A DNA stretch of 64,000 nt from Prorocentrum cordatum (taxonomy: Eukaryota > Sar > Dinophyceae > Prorocentrales > Prorocentraceae), in NCBI GenBank assembly GCA_963575745.1, contig CAUYUJ010015948.1, positions 677,613 to 741,612 of the forward strand, read 5' to 3'. A program made the position numbers and the translations under genes. The notes beneath the pieces were generated by a model. It worked only from the letters and a program-made list of their open reading frames with translations. It did no database searches and was not told the origin of the DNA. Of this stretch, positions 1 through 9,736 are shown piece by piece (position 1 is the stretch's first letter; each line of letters opens with the position of its first letter).

Positions 1-319
1 TACGAGACCTATGTTGCTTCACATCACCAATTTGGCCCCTGCTGACTTTTTTCAAAATCATATATTGGGATGAAACGCTGCCGCTGGATATATCGAGCAC
101 AGTTGATCACAACACAAACGCTCCTGCGATCCCCGCAAAAATGGCAAGAAATGGTAAGCTCAGATTCGCATGGCTACATTGCAACCGAGCCGCTTGACCA
201 CCATCTCGACCGAACTGGCGGAATTCGACCACGCGTCCGACAAAATACGTTCGACGAGGGATGCGCTGCACAATGCCCCGGCCACGGGCAGCGCTACGAG
301 GGAAAGCGGGCCCTTCGAT
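1..319. other. Low-copy leading segment, no recognised gene
   Basis: This stretch is not tandemly repetitive and has mixed composition, unlike what follows. A short plus-strand frame from about 170 reads TELAEFDHASDKIRSTRDAL, which could be an exon piece, but there is no homology I recognise and no clear splice context. I assign no function. Confidence 0.4.
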
Positions 320-350
320 GTGTCACTTTCAGCGCCCGTGAAAGTGACAC
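320..350. repeat. Perfect inverted repeat (hairpin), copy 1
   Basis: Left arm GTGTCACTTTCA (320-331) and right arm TGAAAGTGACAC (339-350) are perfectly complementary over 12 bp around a 7-nt loop GCGCCCG. The sequence is repeated at 481-513 and is followed in both places by CTCNCAGGGCCCACTT, so it belongs to a longer repeat. Confidence 0.85.
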
Positions 351-480
351 CTCTCAGGGCCCACTTAAAGAGCACCAGGAAGGCTCCAAGAAGGCCCCGA
401 GAAGGCCCCAGGGCGGCACCAAGAGGGCTCCCAGATGGACCCAAGAGAGGCCCCAAGAAGGGCCCAAGAGGGCCCTCCGC

Positions 481-513
481 GGTGTCACTTTCAACGCCCG
501 TGAAAATGACACC
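481..513. repeat. Inverted repeat (hairpin), copy 2
   Basis: Second copy of the 320-350 hairpin: arms GGTGTCACTTTCA (481-493) and TGAAAATGACACC (501-513) around the loop ACGCCCG. One arm position is mismatched (A for G in the right arm), so this copy has drifted from the perfect palindrome. Confidence 0.85.
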
Positions 514-587
514 TCCCAGGGCCCACTTAGGGCCTCAGAAAAGCTCTAAGAAGGCCCCGAAAGGGCCATAGAGAGCCGCCCTGGGTT

Positions 588-608
588 CAACTCCGCGTGG
601 CGGAGTTG
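588..608. repeat. Short palindrome CAACTCCGC-GTG-GCGGAGTTG
   Basis: Perfect 9-bp arms around a 3-nt loop, followed by GAATCGATA. Related sites lie at 736-754 (imperfect) and 17380-17394 (arms CTCCGCC/GGCGGAG around T). Each is followed by a TTGGAANCGA motif, so the palindrome belongs to a dispersed repeat. Confidence 0.7.
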
Positions 609-860
609 GAATCGATAACTTCAATACCCTACTGGAGGCCTCTTAGGGGCCCTAAGACGGCACTGAAGAACCCCATCGGGGCTTTTTCAAAGGCAGAGGA
701 GGGCGCAAAAACGGGCCTCAGTGAGCCCCTGGTCTAACTCCACCTGGCGGAATTGGAAGCGATACCGCCCGGCGCCTTCATGGAGCCGCTCGGAGCTTCC
801 AAGACGGCTCCAGAAGGCCCCAGGAGGGCCCCAAGAGGATCGAACGACGATTCCTGGAAG

Positions 861-1392
861 TGCACCAGTGATGGTTGCATGATCATCGACCTGGGATGGA
901 AAAAACACAAGTGGCCATGTTGGAAAATCCTTAACAATTCTTCGTCGGCAAATTATGAATTTTGGGCGGCGCGCCCATCGCCGAGCGGGGGCGGGGCGGA
1001 ACAGATAGGGGAACGGAAGAACGAAGGGCGCCGCGATGGGATTGCGAGGACTACCGCGTGGAATACGCGAAAACGAATGCCACGATGATGTCTAGAACGC
1101 TTCTTCGCTTTGGGGTCGAGGCATGACCCCGCCGACGCGAGCTCTCGGGGCTTAAGACGCGAGCCCTCGCGGCCTGCGGCGCCGCGCCTGGGGCCTGCCA
1201 CGCGGGGCCCTGGGGCCAGTTCGCGACCGCCTGTGGCCTGCGACTTGGATGCTCAGGGCCCTTCACGCGCATCCCTGGGGTGGGGGGGGTGGGGGGGCGA
1301 TGCGAATTCCAAGCGCGCCGCGCGACTCCGACGGCCGAAATCGCCGGGGACCGAAGCCCGCGGCGCGAGTTCCTGGGCCCCGCGAAGCGCCC
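861..1392. other. GC-rich low-copy DNA, no convincing gene
   Basis: There is no tandem structure apart from the candidate arm at 875-899. Long frames exist on both strands and compete with each other. I see no recognisable domain, tRNA or terminator. Confidence 0.4.
875..899. repeat. Candidate terminal arm of a small dispersed element
   Basis: The sequence ending CATCGACCTGGGATGG is the reverse complement, with one mismatch, of 17334-17358, which begins CCATCCCAGGTCGATGATC. Both lie next to the TTGGAAGCGA palindrome repeat, but on opposite sides of it. That is what two differently truncated copies of one element with terminal inverted repeats would give. No target duplication was seen. Confidence 0.4.
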
Positions 1393-1447
<55 letters not shown>

Positions 1448-1720
1448 CACACACACACACACACACGACACACACACACACACGACACACACACACACAC
1501 ACACACGACACAACACACACACCCACCACATCACACACACACACACACACACACCCCACCACACCACACCACACCATACCCCACACCACACCACAACACA
1601 ACCCACCACACCACTACACACATCCCATCCACCCCACCCACCACACCACACCACCCCACCCCCACCCCACCCTCCCCACACCACACGACCCCCCCACCCC
1701 ACCACATCCCCACCCAACCC
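1393..1720. repeat. (CA)n-rich microsatellite grading into CCACACC-type repeats
   Basis: Pure CA dinucleotides with occasional GACA interruptions fill 1393-1550, passing into irregular ACCACACC and CCCCACC. Long His/Thr or Val/Cys frames on either strand are artefacts of the dinucleotide. Dinoflagellate telomeres are TTTAGGG-type, so this is not telomeric. Confidence 0.9.
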
Positions 1721-2060
1721 CTCCTCGGTGCCGGTACGGTACTCCAGCAATGCGACGGGGGGCGGGGGCCCTTGGGACATCGGGCCCAAATTTGCCATGG
1801 CATTCGAGTTGGCTCAGACTGGGCTGACTCGGCTGAGCTAGGCAGGGATGGCCTAGACCATGGCAGGGTTGGCAGGGATGGCCTAGACCATGGCAGGGTT
1901 ACACGCAGCATGGGCCTGGTAAGACTTTACCACGAGCCTTTGCATTGCGAGGGGGGGGGGGGGCTGTCAACGGCGCAACTGTCGCAACTTCTGTAAGCTC
2001 CTGGGTAAGCCAGCGGAGTTGTACGCCACGCGATCCAGACGAGATCTCGCGGCTCCCTGG
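1721..2060. other. Short unique spacer with a tandem pair
   Basis: Mostly unique sequence. A ~30-bp unit containing GGGATGGCCTAGACCATGG is repeated twice in tandem at about 1843-1900. No gene was recognised. Confidence 0.5.
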
Positions 2061-2960
2061 ATAATGAAAGTGGGTGGTAGTGGTGGGAGGGGGGGACGTG
2101 GTGATGGGGGGGGCGCGGTGGTGGTGGGGAGGAGTGCGCGTGCGTGCGCGCGCGTGCGTGCATGCGTTGTGCGCGTGTGTGTGTGTGTGTGTGTGCGTGT
2201 GCGTGAGGGGCGTGCGTGTGCGTGCATGCGCGCGCGTGTGTGCGCGCGCGTGTTTGTGCGTGTATGTGCGAGCGTGCATGTGCCAGTGCACGTCCCTGAT
2301 GTGCGTGTGTGTGCGTGTGCGTGCGTGTGTGTGCATGCGTGCTTGTGCGGGTGCGTGCGCGCGTGCGCCTCTGTGTGGTGAGTGGGTGGGCGTGTGTGTG
2401 TGTGCGTGTGTGCGCGTGCGTGGTGGTGGCGGTGTGGTGATGGTGGTGGTGGTGCGCAGGTGTGTGTGTGTGGGTGTGTGTGCGTGCCCGCGTGTGTCCG
2501 TGCGTGTGCGCGCGTGCGCGTATTGTGGTGGTGTGCGCGCGTCCCTGCGTGTGCGTGTGCGTTGTGGGAGCGGTTTGCGTGGCGGTGGTGTGCGTGTGTG
2601 TTGGGGGGGGGATGGGGGGGCGTGCGTGCGCGCGGTGTGCGCGTGCGTGCGTGCGTGTGTGCGCGTGCGTGCGTGCGTGTGTGGCGTGGCGCGTTGCGCG
2701 TGCGTGCGTGGTGCCGCGTGCTGCGTGTGCGGTGCGGCGTCGGTGTGCCCATGCGTGGTCGCAGGTGCTAAGTGCGGGTGACGTTTGGGGGGGATACGTA
2801 GGGTGCCTACGCAGACGTACATGTGTATATACACGCGCACACACATTTGTATGTATATAGTTGTATGTGCATGCAGGCATGCATGCATGTGCGTGTACGC
2901 ATGTGTGGGTGTTTGTATGTGTGCGCGTACGTGCGCACTCGAAGTGGCGGCGGGGGGGGG
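2061..2960. repeat. (TG)n / (GCGTGC)n-rich microsatellite field
   Basis: About 900 bp dominated by GTGTGCGTGCG combinations, with the strand bias opposite to the CA field at 1.4 kb. Alternating purine-pyrimidine sequence of this kind can adopt Z-DNA. The Cys/Val/Arg-rich frames over it, including a 485-codon minus-strand frame, are composition artefacts. Confidence 0.9.
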
Positions 2961-3300
2961 GCGGCGGGGGCGCGCGGTTTGCGGAGCGTGCGTGCGTGCG
3001 CGCGCGCGCGGGGCGGGGCGGAGCGGGGGGGGGGGTGGGGGGGGGGGGGGGCAACTGTCACCGCGCCATGTGTCATCTCGAAAGGGCTGGTCCTTGTCAT
3101 AGCAGTCATTGCTATAGGATGGGTCGGGCATGCACATGGCGGTTGTCGCGCGCGCGGGGCGGCGCTTACCAGCGCGGCGGTCGTAGATTCCGTTCCGTTC
3201 GCTCGTGCTTGCGCGCGGCGCCAAGCGCGGGCGCGATTGCATCGGGCAGATGCCCATCTCTGGCGCCCGTCTCGCAGGAAGGCGAGGTTGCGTTTGGGAA
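2961..3300. other. G-run-rich low-copy segment
   Basis: Several uninterrupted G runs lie near 3020-3052, followed by unique GC-rich DNA. No gene was recognised. Homopolymer runs this long are prone to assembly length errors. Confidence 0.5.
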
Positions 3301-4075
3301 AATTCTCTCCACGGGTGCGATTTATTTTCTCTGCGCGCGCGATATATTCCCCCCATGGGTGCGGTCTATTCTCTCCAAGGGCGCGATGGGCATTCCCCGC
3401 GGGCGCGATGCATTTTCCCCAGGGGCGCGTTCTCCCCGTGGGCGCGATCGATTTTCTCCGCGGGCGCGATTTATTTCCTCCGCGGCTGCGAATCAGTTTC
3501 TCCGTGGTTGTGGTTGATTTGCTCCGCGGGCGCGGTTCCCCCCCCCCGCGGGCGCGATTTATTTTCTTCGCGCGCGCGATTATTGCTCCGAAGGCGCGAT
3601 TGTTTTTTCTCCGCGGGCGCGATTTTTCCGCGGGCGCGAATTCATTTTCCCTGGGTGCTATTTGTTTTACTCCGCGGGCGCGGTTGCGTTTAACCGCGTG
3701 CGCGAATTATTCTCTCCATGGGCGCGATTTATTTTCCCCGTGGACGCGATCGATTTTCTCCGCGGGCGCGATTCAATGTTCCGTGAATGCGTTTTCTTCG
3801 CCGCGGGCGAGATCTACGTTCTCCCCTCGCGCGATTGTTTCTCCGCGGGCGCGATATATTTTCCCCGGGGGTGCTATTTATTTTCTCCGCGGGCGCGGTT
3901 TATTTTCCCCGGGGGGGCTATTTATTTTCTCCGCGGGCGCGGTTTATTTTTCCGCGGGCGCGATGCATTTTTTCCGCGACCACGATTCATTTCCGCGGGT
4001 GCGATTGATTTTCGCAGCGGGTGCGATTCATCTTCTCCATGGGCGCGATTTAGCATTCCCCGTGGGCGAGATGTA
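3300..4075. repeat. 22-24 bp minisatellite (TTATTTTCTCCGCGGGCGCG)
   Basis: About thirty diverged copies of a unit with consensus TTATTTTCTCCGCGGGCGCG plus a short spacer. Each copy alternates an AT-rich half (GATTTATTTTC) and a GC-rich half (CCGCGGGCGCG). The CCGCGG core is self-complementary. Open frames arise because the unit contains no stop in some phases. Confidence 0.9.
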
Positions 4076-4082
4076 ATGAGGG

Positions 4083-4590
4083 GGCGCCTTCCAATCTGAT
4101 CTCCCCGATGCGGCGGCGACGGGCCCGTCGCGGACGGATGCGCAACAACGATCTGTCCGCCGCGCGGAACGATTGAGACATGATTGTATAAAGTTGTGCG
4201 ATGTGCGATGGGCGCGCCGTGGACAGCGAAGTTCAACCATGCGCGGCGCGCAATATTTTCGGTGCGACGGCGACGGCGGGCGGCCAGGCAGATGCGCAGC
4301 ACGTAACCAGGCACGTTCGCCGACGGTACGACAGCGGCCGCCGAGGCCGCGACAGATAGACAGTTCGTTTGTTTCCGGACCTCCCCGCGCGGTGCGACGG
4401 CGACGGGGGGGTGGCCAGACACGTGGGTTGCACATAGCCGCGCATGTCGGCCTGGCCAACGGTGCGACAGCGACCGGCGGGGCCGCGACAGATACACAGC
4501 CCGTTTCCCACCCCCCGCGCGCGGCGCGACGGCGACGGAGGGCGGCCCGACAGATGGACCCAGCCTGCTATGGACCTCCGACACGCGCGC
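4083..4590. repeat. Diverged ~100-130 bp tandem repeat (GGTGCGACGGCGAC)
   Basis: The motif GGTGCGACGGCGACGGNGGG recurs four times at irregular spacing, each time followed by CGACAGAT-type sequence and a GGCCAG or GGCCCG segment. The copies are imperfect. The block ends where the palindromic satellite begins. Confidence 0.65.
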
Positions 4591-4975
4591 GCGGGCTCTG
4601 TAGCGTCCACAATAGAAAAGTCGACGCGCCCGTCGGCCTCCTTAAAGAGCCACAGAATTTTAGAATTCGGTTAATAAACTTCCATGTCGACTTTTCTATT
4701 GTGGACAACACAGAACTCCGACGCGCGCGCGCGCGCGCGTCCGGGGTCTGTAGCGCCCACAATAGAGAAGTCGACGCGCCCGTCGGCCTCTTTAAGGAGC
4801 CACAGAATTTTAAAATTCAGTTTTAAGAATTGCATATCGACTTTTCTCTTGTGCACAACAAAGAACTCCGACGCGCGCGCGCGTCGGGGGTCTGTAGCGC
4901 CCGCAACAGAGAAGTCGACGCGCCCGTCGGCCTCCTTACAGAGCCACAGAAAAATGTAGAATTCAGTTTTTAGAC
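4590..4975. repeat. Palindromic ~145-150 bp satellite, block A (about 3 copies)
   Basis: Each unit has an outer arm GTCGACTTTTCTATTGTGG, a spacer ending ACTCCGACG, a (CG)n inner palindrome CCGACGCGCGCGCGTCGG, then the opposite outer arm CCACAATAGAGAAGTCGAC, and a linker CGTCGGCCTCCTTAAAGAGCC...AGAATTT. Every monomer can therefore fold into a nested hairpin. The same satellite forms a larger array at 6585-7975, with the composite repeat 4976-6590 between them. Confidence 0.9.
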
Positions 4976-6047
4976 GCAGCACCCCGCAAGCGCGGATAAG
5001 AGTGAGGGGGCGGGCGCGGGCGACGCGGGCGTCGTCGAGCCGGCGGACCTCGTGGCCCCCACCTTCCCTGTCGATGGCGATATCCTCCTCCTCCTCCTCC
5101 TCCCCCTCCCCCCCCTCCTCTTCCTCGTCCTCATCGTCATTGTCCTCCTCCTCCCCCTCCCTCCTCCTCCTCCTGTTCTTCCTCGTCCTCCCTCTCCCCC
5201 CCTCGTCCTTTCATCGTCGTCCTCCCCCTCATCGGCCTCCATCATCGTCCTCCCATTGTCGTCCATCACCATCATCCCCCCCCTCCCCCCCCTCCTCGTC
5301 CTCCCCCTTCCCGCCCCCCCTCTCCTCGTCCTCCTGCTCCTCCTCCTTTTCTCTCTCCACATGTTCCTTGCATCCTCTCTTCTGCCGCGTTCTCCTCGTC
5401 CCCTGTTTACTCCTCCTGCCTCCCCCTCCTTTCCCAAGATAACTACAACGCAGTCCTTTTTTTCGACTTTATGCTTCCTGCCTTCTCTGATCAAGGCAAC
5501 TCGCCAGGGCAAGGTTGCTGGGCGGGCTGGCGTGGATGCGCGGGGCTTGAAGAGGCCCTTGCGGGCTCAGACGGCATGCGAAAATCCGCCGCCGCGTTTG
5601 CGCGGCATTGGTTTGTTCAGTGAACGTGGTTTAGGTCGCGGGTGGGTCGCGGGCTCCCCACCTACACCTGGAAGGAATGCAAAAGCAGCCCGCCGCAGGC
5701 GCCAACAACAATTCGCTTGCACACTGAACGTGGTTCCGGTCGCCACCCGCGGGCTCTCCACCGGGAACGGATGCAAAAGATACCCGCCGCAGGCGCCGAA
5801 AAATGTAGTTTGCACCCTGAACGAGGTCGCGGATGGCCCGCGGGCTCTTCACCTGAAACGCATGCAAAAGATGCCCGCCGCAGGCGCCGAAGAATGTGGT
5901 CTGTACCCTGAACGTGGTTTGGATCGCGGGTTGGTCGCGAGTTGGTCACGGGCTGGGTCGCGGGCTCTCCGCCTGGAAGGAATGCAAAAAAAACAGCCGC
6001 AGGCGCCGAAAATTGTGGTTTGTACCTTCAACGTGGTTAGGGTCGAA

Positions 6048-6430
6048 AGTGGGTCGCGGGTGGGTCGCGGGGTGGGTCGCGGGTGGGTCGCGGGTGGGTC
6101 GCGGGTGGGTCGCGTGGTGGGTCGCGGGTTGGGTCGAGGGTGGGTCGCGGGGCGGGTTGCGGGTGGGATTCGGGGGGTGGGTCGGCGGGGTGGGTCGCGG
6201 GGTGGGTCGCGGGTGTTCGCGGGTGGGTCCGCGGTCGCTCCTCGGTGTGGGTCGCGGGGTGGGCCGCGGGGCGGGACGCGGGGTGGGTCGCGGGTGGGTC
6301 GCGGGGTGGGTCGCGGGGTGGGTCGCGGGGTGGGTCGCGGGTGGGTCGCGGGTGGGTCGCGGGCGGGTCGCGGGGCGGGTCGCGGGCTGGGTCGCGGGCG
6401 GGTCGCGGCGCGGGTTGCGGGCGGGGCGCC
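6048..6430. repeat. GGGTGGGTCGCGG minisatellite with G-quadruplex potential
   Basis: Close-packed copies of GGGTCGCGGGTGGGTCGCGG on the plus strand. Runs of three or four G separated by 1-4 nt meet the usual G-quadruplex pattern many times over. The matching block in the second composite repeat lies at about 10757-11130. Confidence 0.9.
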
Positions 6431-6431
6431 G

Positions 6432-6508
6432 ACAACAAACAACAACAACAAACAACAACAAACAACAACAACAAACAACAACAACAAACAACAACAACAA
6501 CAACAACG
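6432..6508. repeat. (AAC)n microsatellite
   Basis: Reiterated CAA/AAC trinucleotides giving poly-Asn/Gln/Thr frames. The equivalent tract in composite copy 2 is longer (about 11150-11403), so the tract has changed length since duplication. Confidence 0.9.
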
Positions 6509-6584
6509 AGAATCCGCGCCGCGGAATTCCACTTCGGCCACGCACCCAGGGACAGTGAATGACCGTTCGGCCCCCCCTCACTCT

Positions 6585-7975
6585 GATTTGCACATCGACT
6601 TTTCTCTGAAGGACAACGCTGAAATCCGACGCGCGCGCGGGGGGGTCTGTAGCGCCCGCGATAGAGAAGTCGACGCGCCCGTCGGCGCCCTTAAAGAGCC
6701 GCAGGATTTTAGAACTCAGTTTTTAGATTTGCACATCGGCTTTCTTTTGTGCACAACGCAAAACTCCGACGCACGCGCGCGCGCGTCGGGGGTCTGTAGC
6801 GCCCACAATAGAGAAGTCGACGCGCCCGACGGCCTCCTTAAAGAGCCGCAGAAATTTAAAATTCAGTTTTTAGATTTGCATATCGACTTTTCTCTTGTGG
6901 ACAACACAGAAATCTGACGCGCGCGCGCGGCGGGAGTCTGTAGTGCCCACAATAGAGAAGTCGACGCGCCCGTCGGCCTCCTTACAGAGCCACAGAAATT
7001 TAGAATTCGGTTTTTGAAATTGCATGTCGACTTTTCCATTGTGGACAACACAGAACTCCGACGCGCGCGCGCGCGCCGGGGGTCTGCAGCGCCCACAATA
7101 GAGAAGTCGACGCGCCCGTCGGCCTCCTGAAAGAGCCACAGAAATGTAGAATTCAGTTTCTAGGTTTGCATATAAACTTTTCTCTTGTGGACAACGCAGA
7201 AATCCAACGCGCGCGCGTCGGGGTCTGTAGTGCCCACAATACAGCAGTCGACGCGCGCGTCGGCCTCCTTAAAGAGCCACAGAATTTTAGCATTCAGTTT
7301 GTAGAACTGCATATCGACTTTTCTATTGTGGACAACAAAGAACTCCGGCGCGCGCGCGCGCGCGCGTCGGGAGTCTGCAGCGCCCACAATAGAGAAGTCG
7401 ACGCGCCCGTCGGCCTCCTTAGTGAGCCACAGAATTTGAGAACTCAGTTTGTAGAACTGCATACCGACTCTTCTCTTGTGGACAGCACAGAACTCCGACG
7501 CGCGCGCGCGCGTCGGGTGTCTGTGGCGCCCGCAATAGAGGGGTCGACGCGCCCGTCGGCCTCCTTACAGAGCCACAGAATTTTAGAATTCAGTTTGTAG
7601 AACTGCATATCGACTTTTCTATTGTGGACAACACAGAACTCCGACGCGCGCGCGCGTCGGGGGTCTCTAATGCCCACAAAAGAGAAGTCGACGCGCCCGT
7701 CGGTCCTCAAAGAGCCACAGAATTTTAGAATTCAGTTTTTAGGTTTGCATGACGGCTTTTCTTTTGTGGACAACACAGAACTCCGAGGCGCGCGCGCGCG
7801 CCGGGGGTCTGCAGCGCCCACAATAGAGAAGTCGACGCGCCCGACGGCCTCCTTAAAGGGCCACAGAAATTTAGAATTTAGTTTTTAGAGTGGCACATCG
7901 ACTTTTCTACTGTGGACAACACAGAACTCCGACGCGCGCGCGCGCCGGGGGTCTGTAGCGCGCCCCCCCTCCTCC
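6585..7975. repeat. Palindromic ~145 bp satellite, block B (about 10 copies)
   Basis: Ten head-to-tail monomers start near 6590, 6738, 6878, 7020, 7165, 7307, 7456, 7602, 7745 and 7890, a spacing of about 140-150 bp. Each carries an outer arm TCGACTTTTCTNTTGTGGACA, a (CG)n core palindrome and the complementary arm CACAATAGAGAAGTCGACG. Long frames run across the array in both directions because the monomer has few stops. They are not genes. Confidence 0.92.
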
Positions 7976-8290
7976 GCCGCGTCGGAAGAACTCCAAGCCA
8001 GTTGCCCAGAGATCCAAGCCGCATGTTCCAACTCAGTCCAAGCCCAAACATTCCCATTACAGTCGGGGCATTGCGCGCGGAGGGAACCAGCGGCGCCACT
8101 GGGAATCACCCAGAGCTCGGCCTCGATCTGCCCAACGATTGCCCCGGCCGACCTTGAGCGTCGGCCACGATGGCCGCCTGCGACCACCGTGCTACCCAGG
8201 GTGACAGCACGAAGCTGGGTCTCAAACCTCCCCCGGGGCCGTTCAATTTGCGATCGCACTTGCACCCGTCGCCAAGGCCCCCTACGGCTC
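7965..8290 (-). other. Candidate coding segment (weak)
   Basis: A minus-strand frame here is non-repetitive and has a protein-like mix of residues: RGRFETQLRAVTLG, then GAIVGQIEAELWVIPSG and a CPDCNG motif followed by a helix-like stretch ending GQLAWSSSD. It runs directly into the satellite at 7975. It may be an exon or a fragment of an element's gag. I recognise no family and no splice sites are certain. Confidence 0.3.
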
Positions 8291-8440
8291 AAGCTGGCGG
8301 CGCGGGGGACGGGGGCGGCACGACGAGGCGGCCGAGGAGACGAGGGTGTTCATGGAAAGTGGCGGCCCTCCTACGAGCACTGCGCCTTCTTTGTCCCAGC
8401 GCAATCATCGTGAAGAGAACATAAAAAGAAGGAGGGCTCC

Positions 8441-8818
8441 GTTTGATCGGCGTTGGCTCCGTTTGTGCGGTGTTGGCTCCGTTCGTGCGGTGTTGGCTCC
8501 GTTCGTGCGGTGTTGGCTCCGTTCGTGCGGCGTTGGCTTCGTTTGTGCGGTGTTGGCTCCGTTTGTGCGGTGTTGGCTTCGTTTGTGCGGTGTTGGCACC
8601 GTTTGTGCGGTGTTGGCTCCGTTTGTGCGGTGTTGGCTTCGTTTGTGCGGTGTTGGCCCCGTTCGTGCGGTGGTGGCTGCGTCTGTGCGGTGTTGGCTCC
8701 GTTTGTGCGGTGCTGTCTCCGTTTGTGCGTCGTTGGCTCCGTTTGTGCGGTGTTGGCTCCGTTTGTGCGGCGTTGGCTCCGTTTGTGCGGCGTTGGCTCC
8801 GTTTGTGCGGTGTTGGGA
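8441..8818. repeat. 20-bp minisatellite GGCTCCGTTTGTGCGGTGTT
   Basis: About 19 near-identical copies in strict 20-bp register. Variation is limited to a few positions (C/T in GTTTG, T/C in GGTGTT). Because 20 is not divisible by 3, each forward frame reads a 20-residue peptide repeat, giving Leu/Cys/Val-rich frames in all three phases. Confidence 0.95.
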
Positions 8819-8819
8819 T

Positions 8820-9068
8820 CCCTCGGGGCTCTTCGGGGCGTTTGGGGATTCGTACTGGGGCCTGGGAGCTTTTCCCCCCGCCTGGGAATTCGGGTCCGCT
8901 CCCCCCTCCGCGCGCCGCCGCGCGTGCCCCCCGCGCGCTGGGGGGACGGCTTCTCGACGACGTCGTCGCCGCCGCTGTTGCCCCCCCCGTCACATTGACA
9001 TTCTCTGGGGCTAACCTTTGGTCCTAACGTGCTCCGCGCGCCCGGCCCGCGGGAACGCAATCCCACTG
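8820..9068. other. GC-rich spacer, nothing recognised
   Basis: Unique GC-rich sequence between two minisatellites. I see no supportable gene or site. Confidence 0.4.
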
Positions 9069-9069
9069 T

Positions 9070-9333
9070 ACTAAAAATGCCTCTTCCGCTTGTCTAACGT
9101 GGGATTTCCGCTTTACTAAAGTGGGTTTGTCCGCTTTACTAAAGTGGCTTTCCCGCTTTAGTAAAGTGGCGTGCCCGCTTTACTAAAGTGGCGTGCCCGC
9201 TTTAGTAAAGTGTCGTTGCCGCTTTACTAAAGTGGCGCTGCTTGGCATTTTACAGCAAACGAACCCCTTCGTCCACTTTACTAAAGTGGCGTGCCCGCTT
9301 TAGTAAAGTGGCGTGCCCGCTTTACTAAAGTGG
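9070..9333. repeat. Palindromic minisatellite CCGCTTTASTAAAGTGG
   Basis: Nine copies of a ~21-bp unit with the near-perfect palindrome CCGCTTTACTAAAGTGG or CCGCTTTAGTAAAGTGG, joined mainly by CGTGC linkers. The central base switches between C and G from copy to copy. One unrelated insert of ~35 bp (about 9238-9272) splits the array. Confidence 0.9.
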
Positions 9334-9736
9334 TTCGTCTGCCAAACACAAGTTATTTTCGGTCCGAGAATTGTCAATTCTGGCACCGAAATTTGATAAT
9401 AATCGGGCCCTGGATTCATCAGAGTGCGGGGGGGCGGCCTGGGGGGACGGTGTCGTGGGCCCCAAAAGTCCCACATAACGCACAGGCCCCCCAGGCCCCA
9501 GAAACCACGCAGGATCCCACAAGACCCCGAGGACCCACAAGCCACACAGGCTCCGCAAACCCCCCAGGCCCCACAGGTTCCACAAACACCATGGACCGCA
9601 CACGCCCCGCAGGTCCCAGAATCACACGTGGTCCCACATGTCGCACCAGCGCCGCACATCGAGTGTGCCCCACCGGCGCCACAGGCCCGACAATTCGCAA
9701 AAGCACCACAGGTCTCACAGGCCACCCAAATCATAC
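9334..9736. repeat. CACAGGCCCCA/CCCACAAG-rich degenerate repeat
   Basis: A short unique start (9334-9420) is followed by irregular GGCCCCACAGG, CCACACAGG and CCGCACA units. Similar sequence flanks the other end of composite copy 2 near 11490-11530, which suggests the composite repeat lies inside this family. Confidence 0.65.

Larger units (their letters stand above)
318..860. repeat. Degenerate GGCCCCAAGA-type repeat field
   Basis: Irregular reiterations of GGCCCCAAGAGG, AAGGCCCC and GGGCCC make up this stretch. The same family recurs at about 13.3-14.7, 18.3-18.6, 31.6-35.4, 38.7-39.2 and 44.4-45.4 kb, in either orientation. The long open frames across it follow from the composition and are not evidence of coding. 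Confidence 0.75.
4976..6590. repeat. Composite repeat, copy 1
   Basis: Modular unit found again at 9737-11480. Order on the plus strand: a conserved head (CGCAGCACCCCGCAA...), a CTC-rich pyrimidine tract (about 5083-5440), a conserved segment with AAGGCAACTCGCCAGGGCAA, four to five 91-119 bp repeats starting GAACGTGGTTTGGGTCGCGG and containing CCGCCGCAGGCGCC, a GGGTGGGTCGCGG minisatellite, an (AAC)n microsatellite and a conserved tail (GGACAGTGAATGACCGTTCG). Head and tail are well conserved between copies while the simple tracts differ in length. No protein domain is visible, so this is either a non-autonomous element or a segmental duplication. Confidence 0.85.

Noticed and set aside
1555-1720. 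CCACACC/CCCCACC repeats as possible telomeric sequence
   Set aside because: Dinoflagellate telomeres are TTTAGGG-type; no such array occurs and the tract is internal and irregular.
1899-3356. 485-codon minus-strand frame, and many His/Thr/Ala/Arg-rich frames nearby
   Set aside because: They are produced by (TG)n/(CA)n and GCGTGC repeats, which lack stops in every phase; there is no domain and no plausible start.
4590-7888. Frames with repeated NREVDAPVGLLKEPQ-like peptides, resembling a repeat protein
   Set aside because: The peptide repeat follows the satellite period, appears on both strands, is broken by frame changes between monomers and includes the (CG)n palindrome.
9070-9333. Regularly spaced palindromes as a CRISPR-like array
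   Set aside because: There are no unique spacers; linkers are about 4-5 bp and near-identical, and the organism appears eukaryotic.
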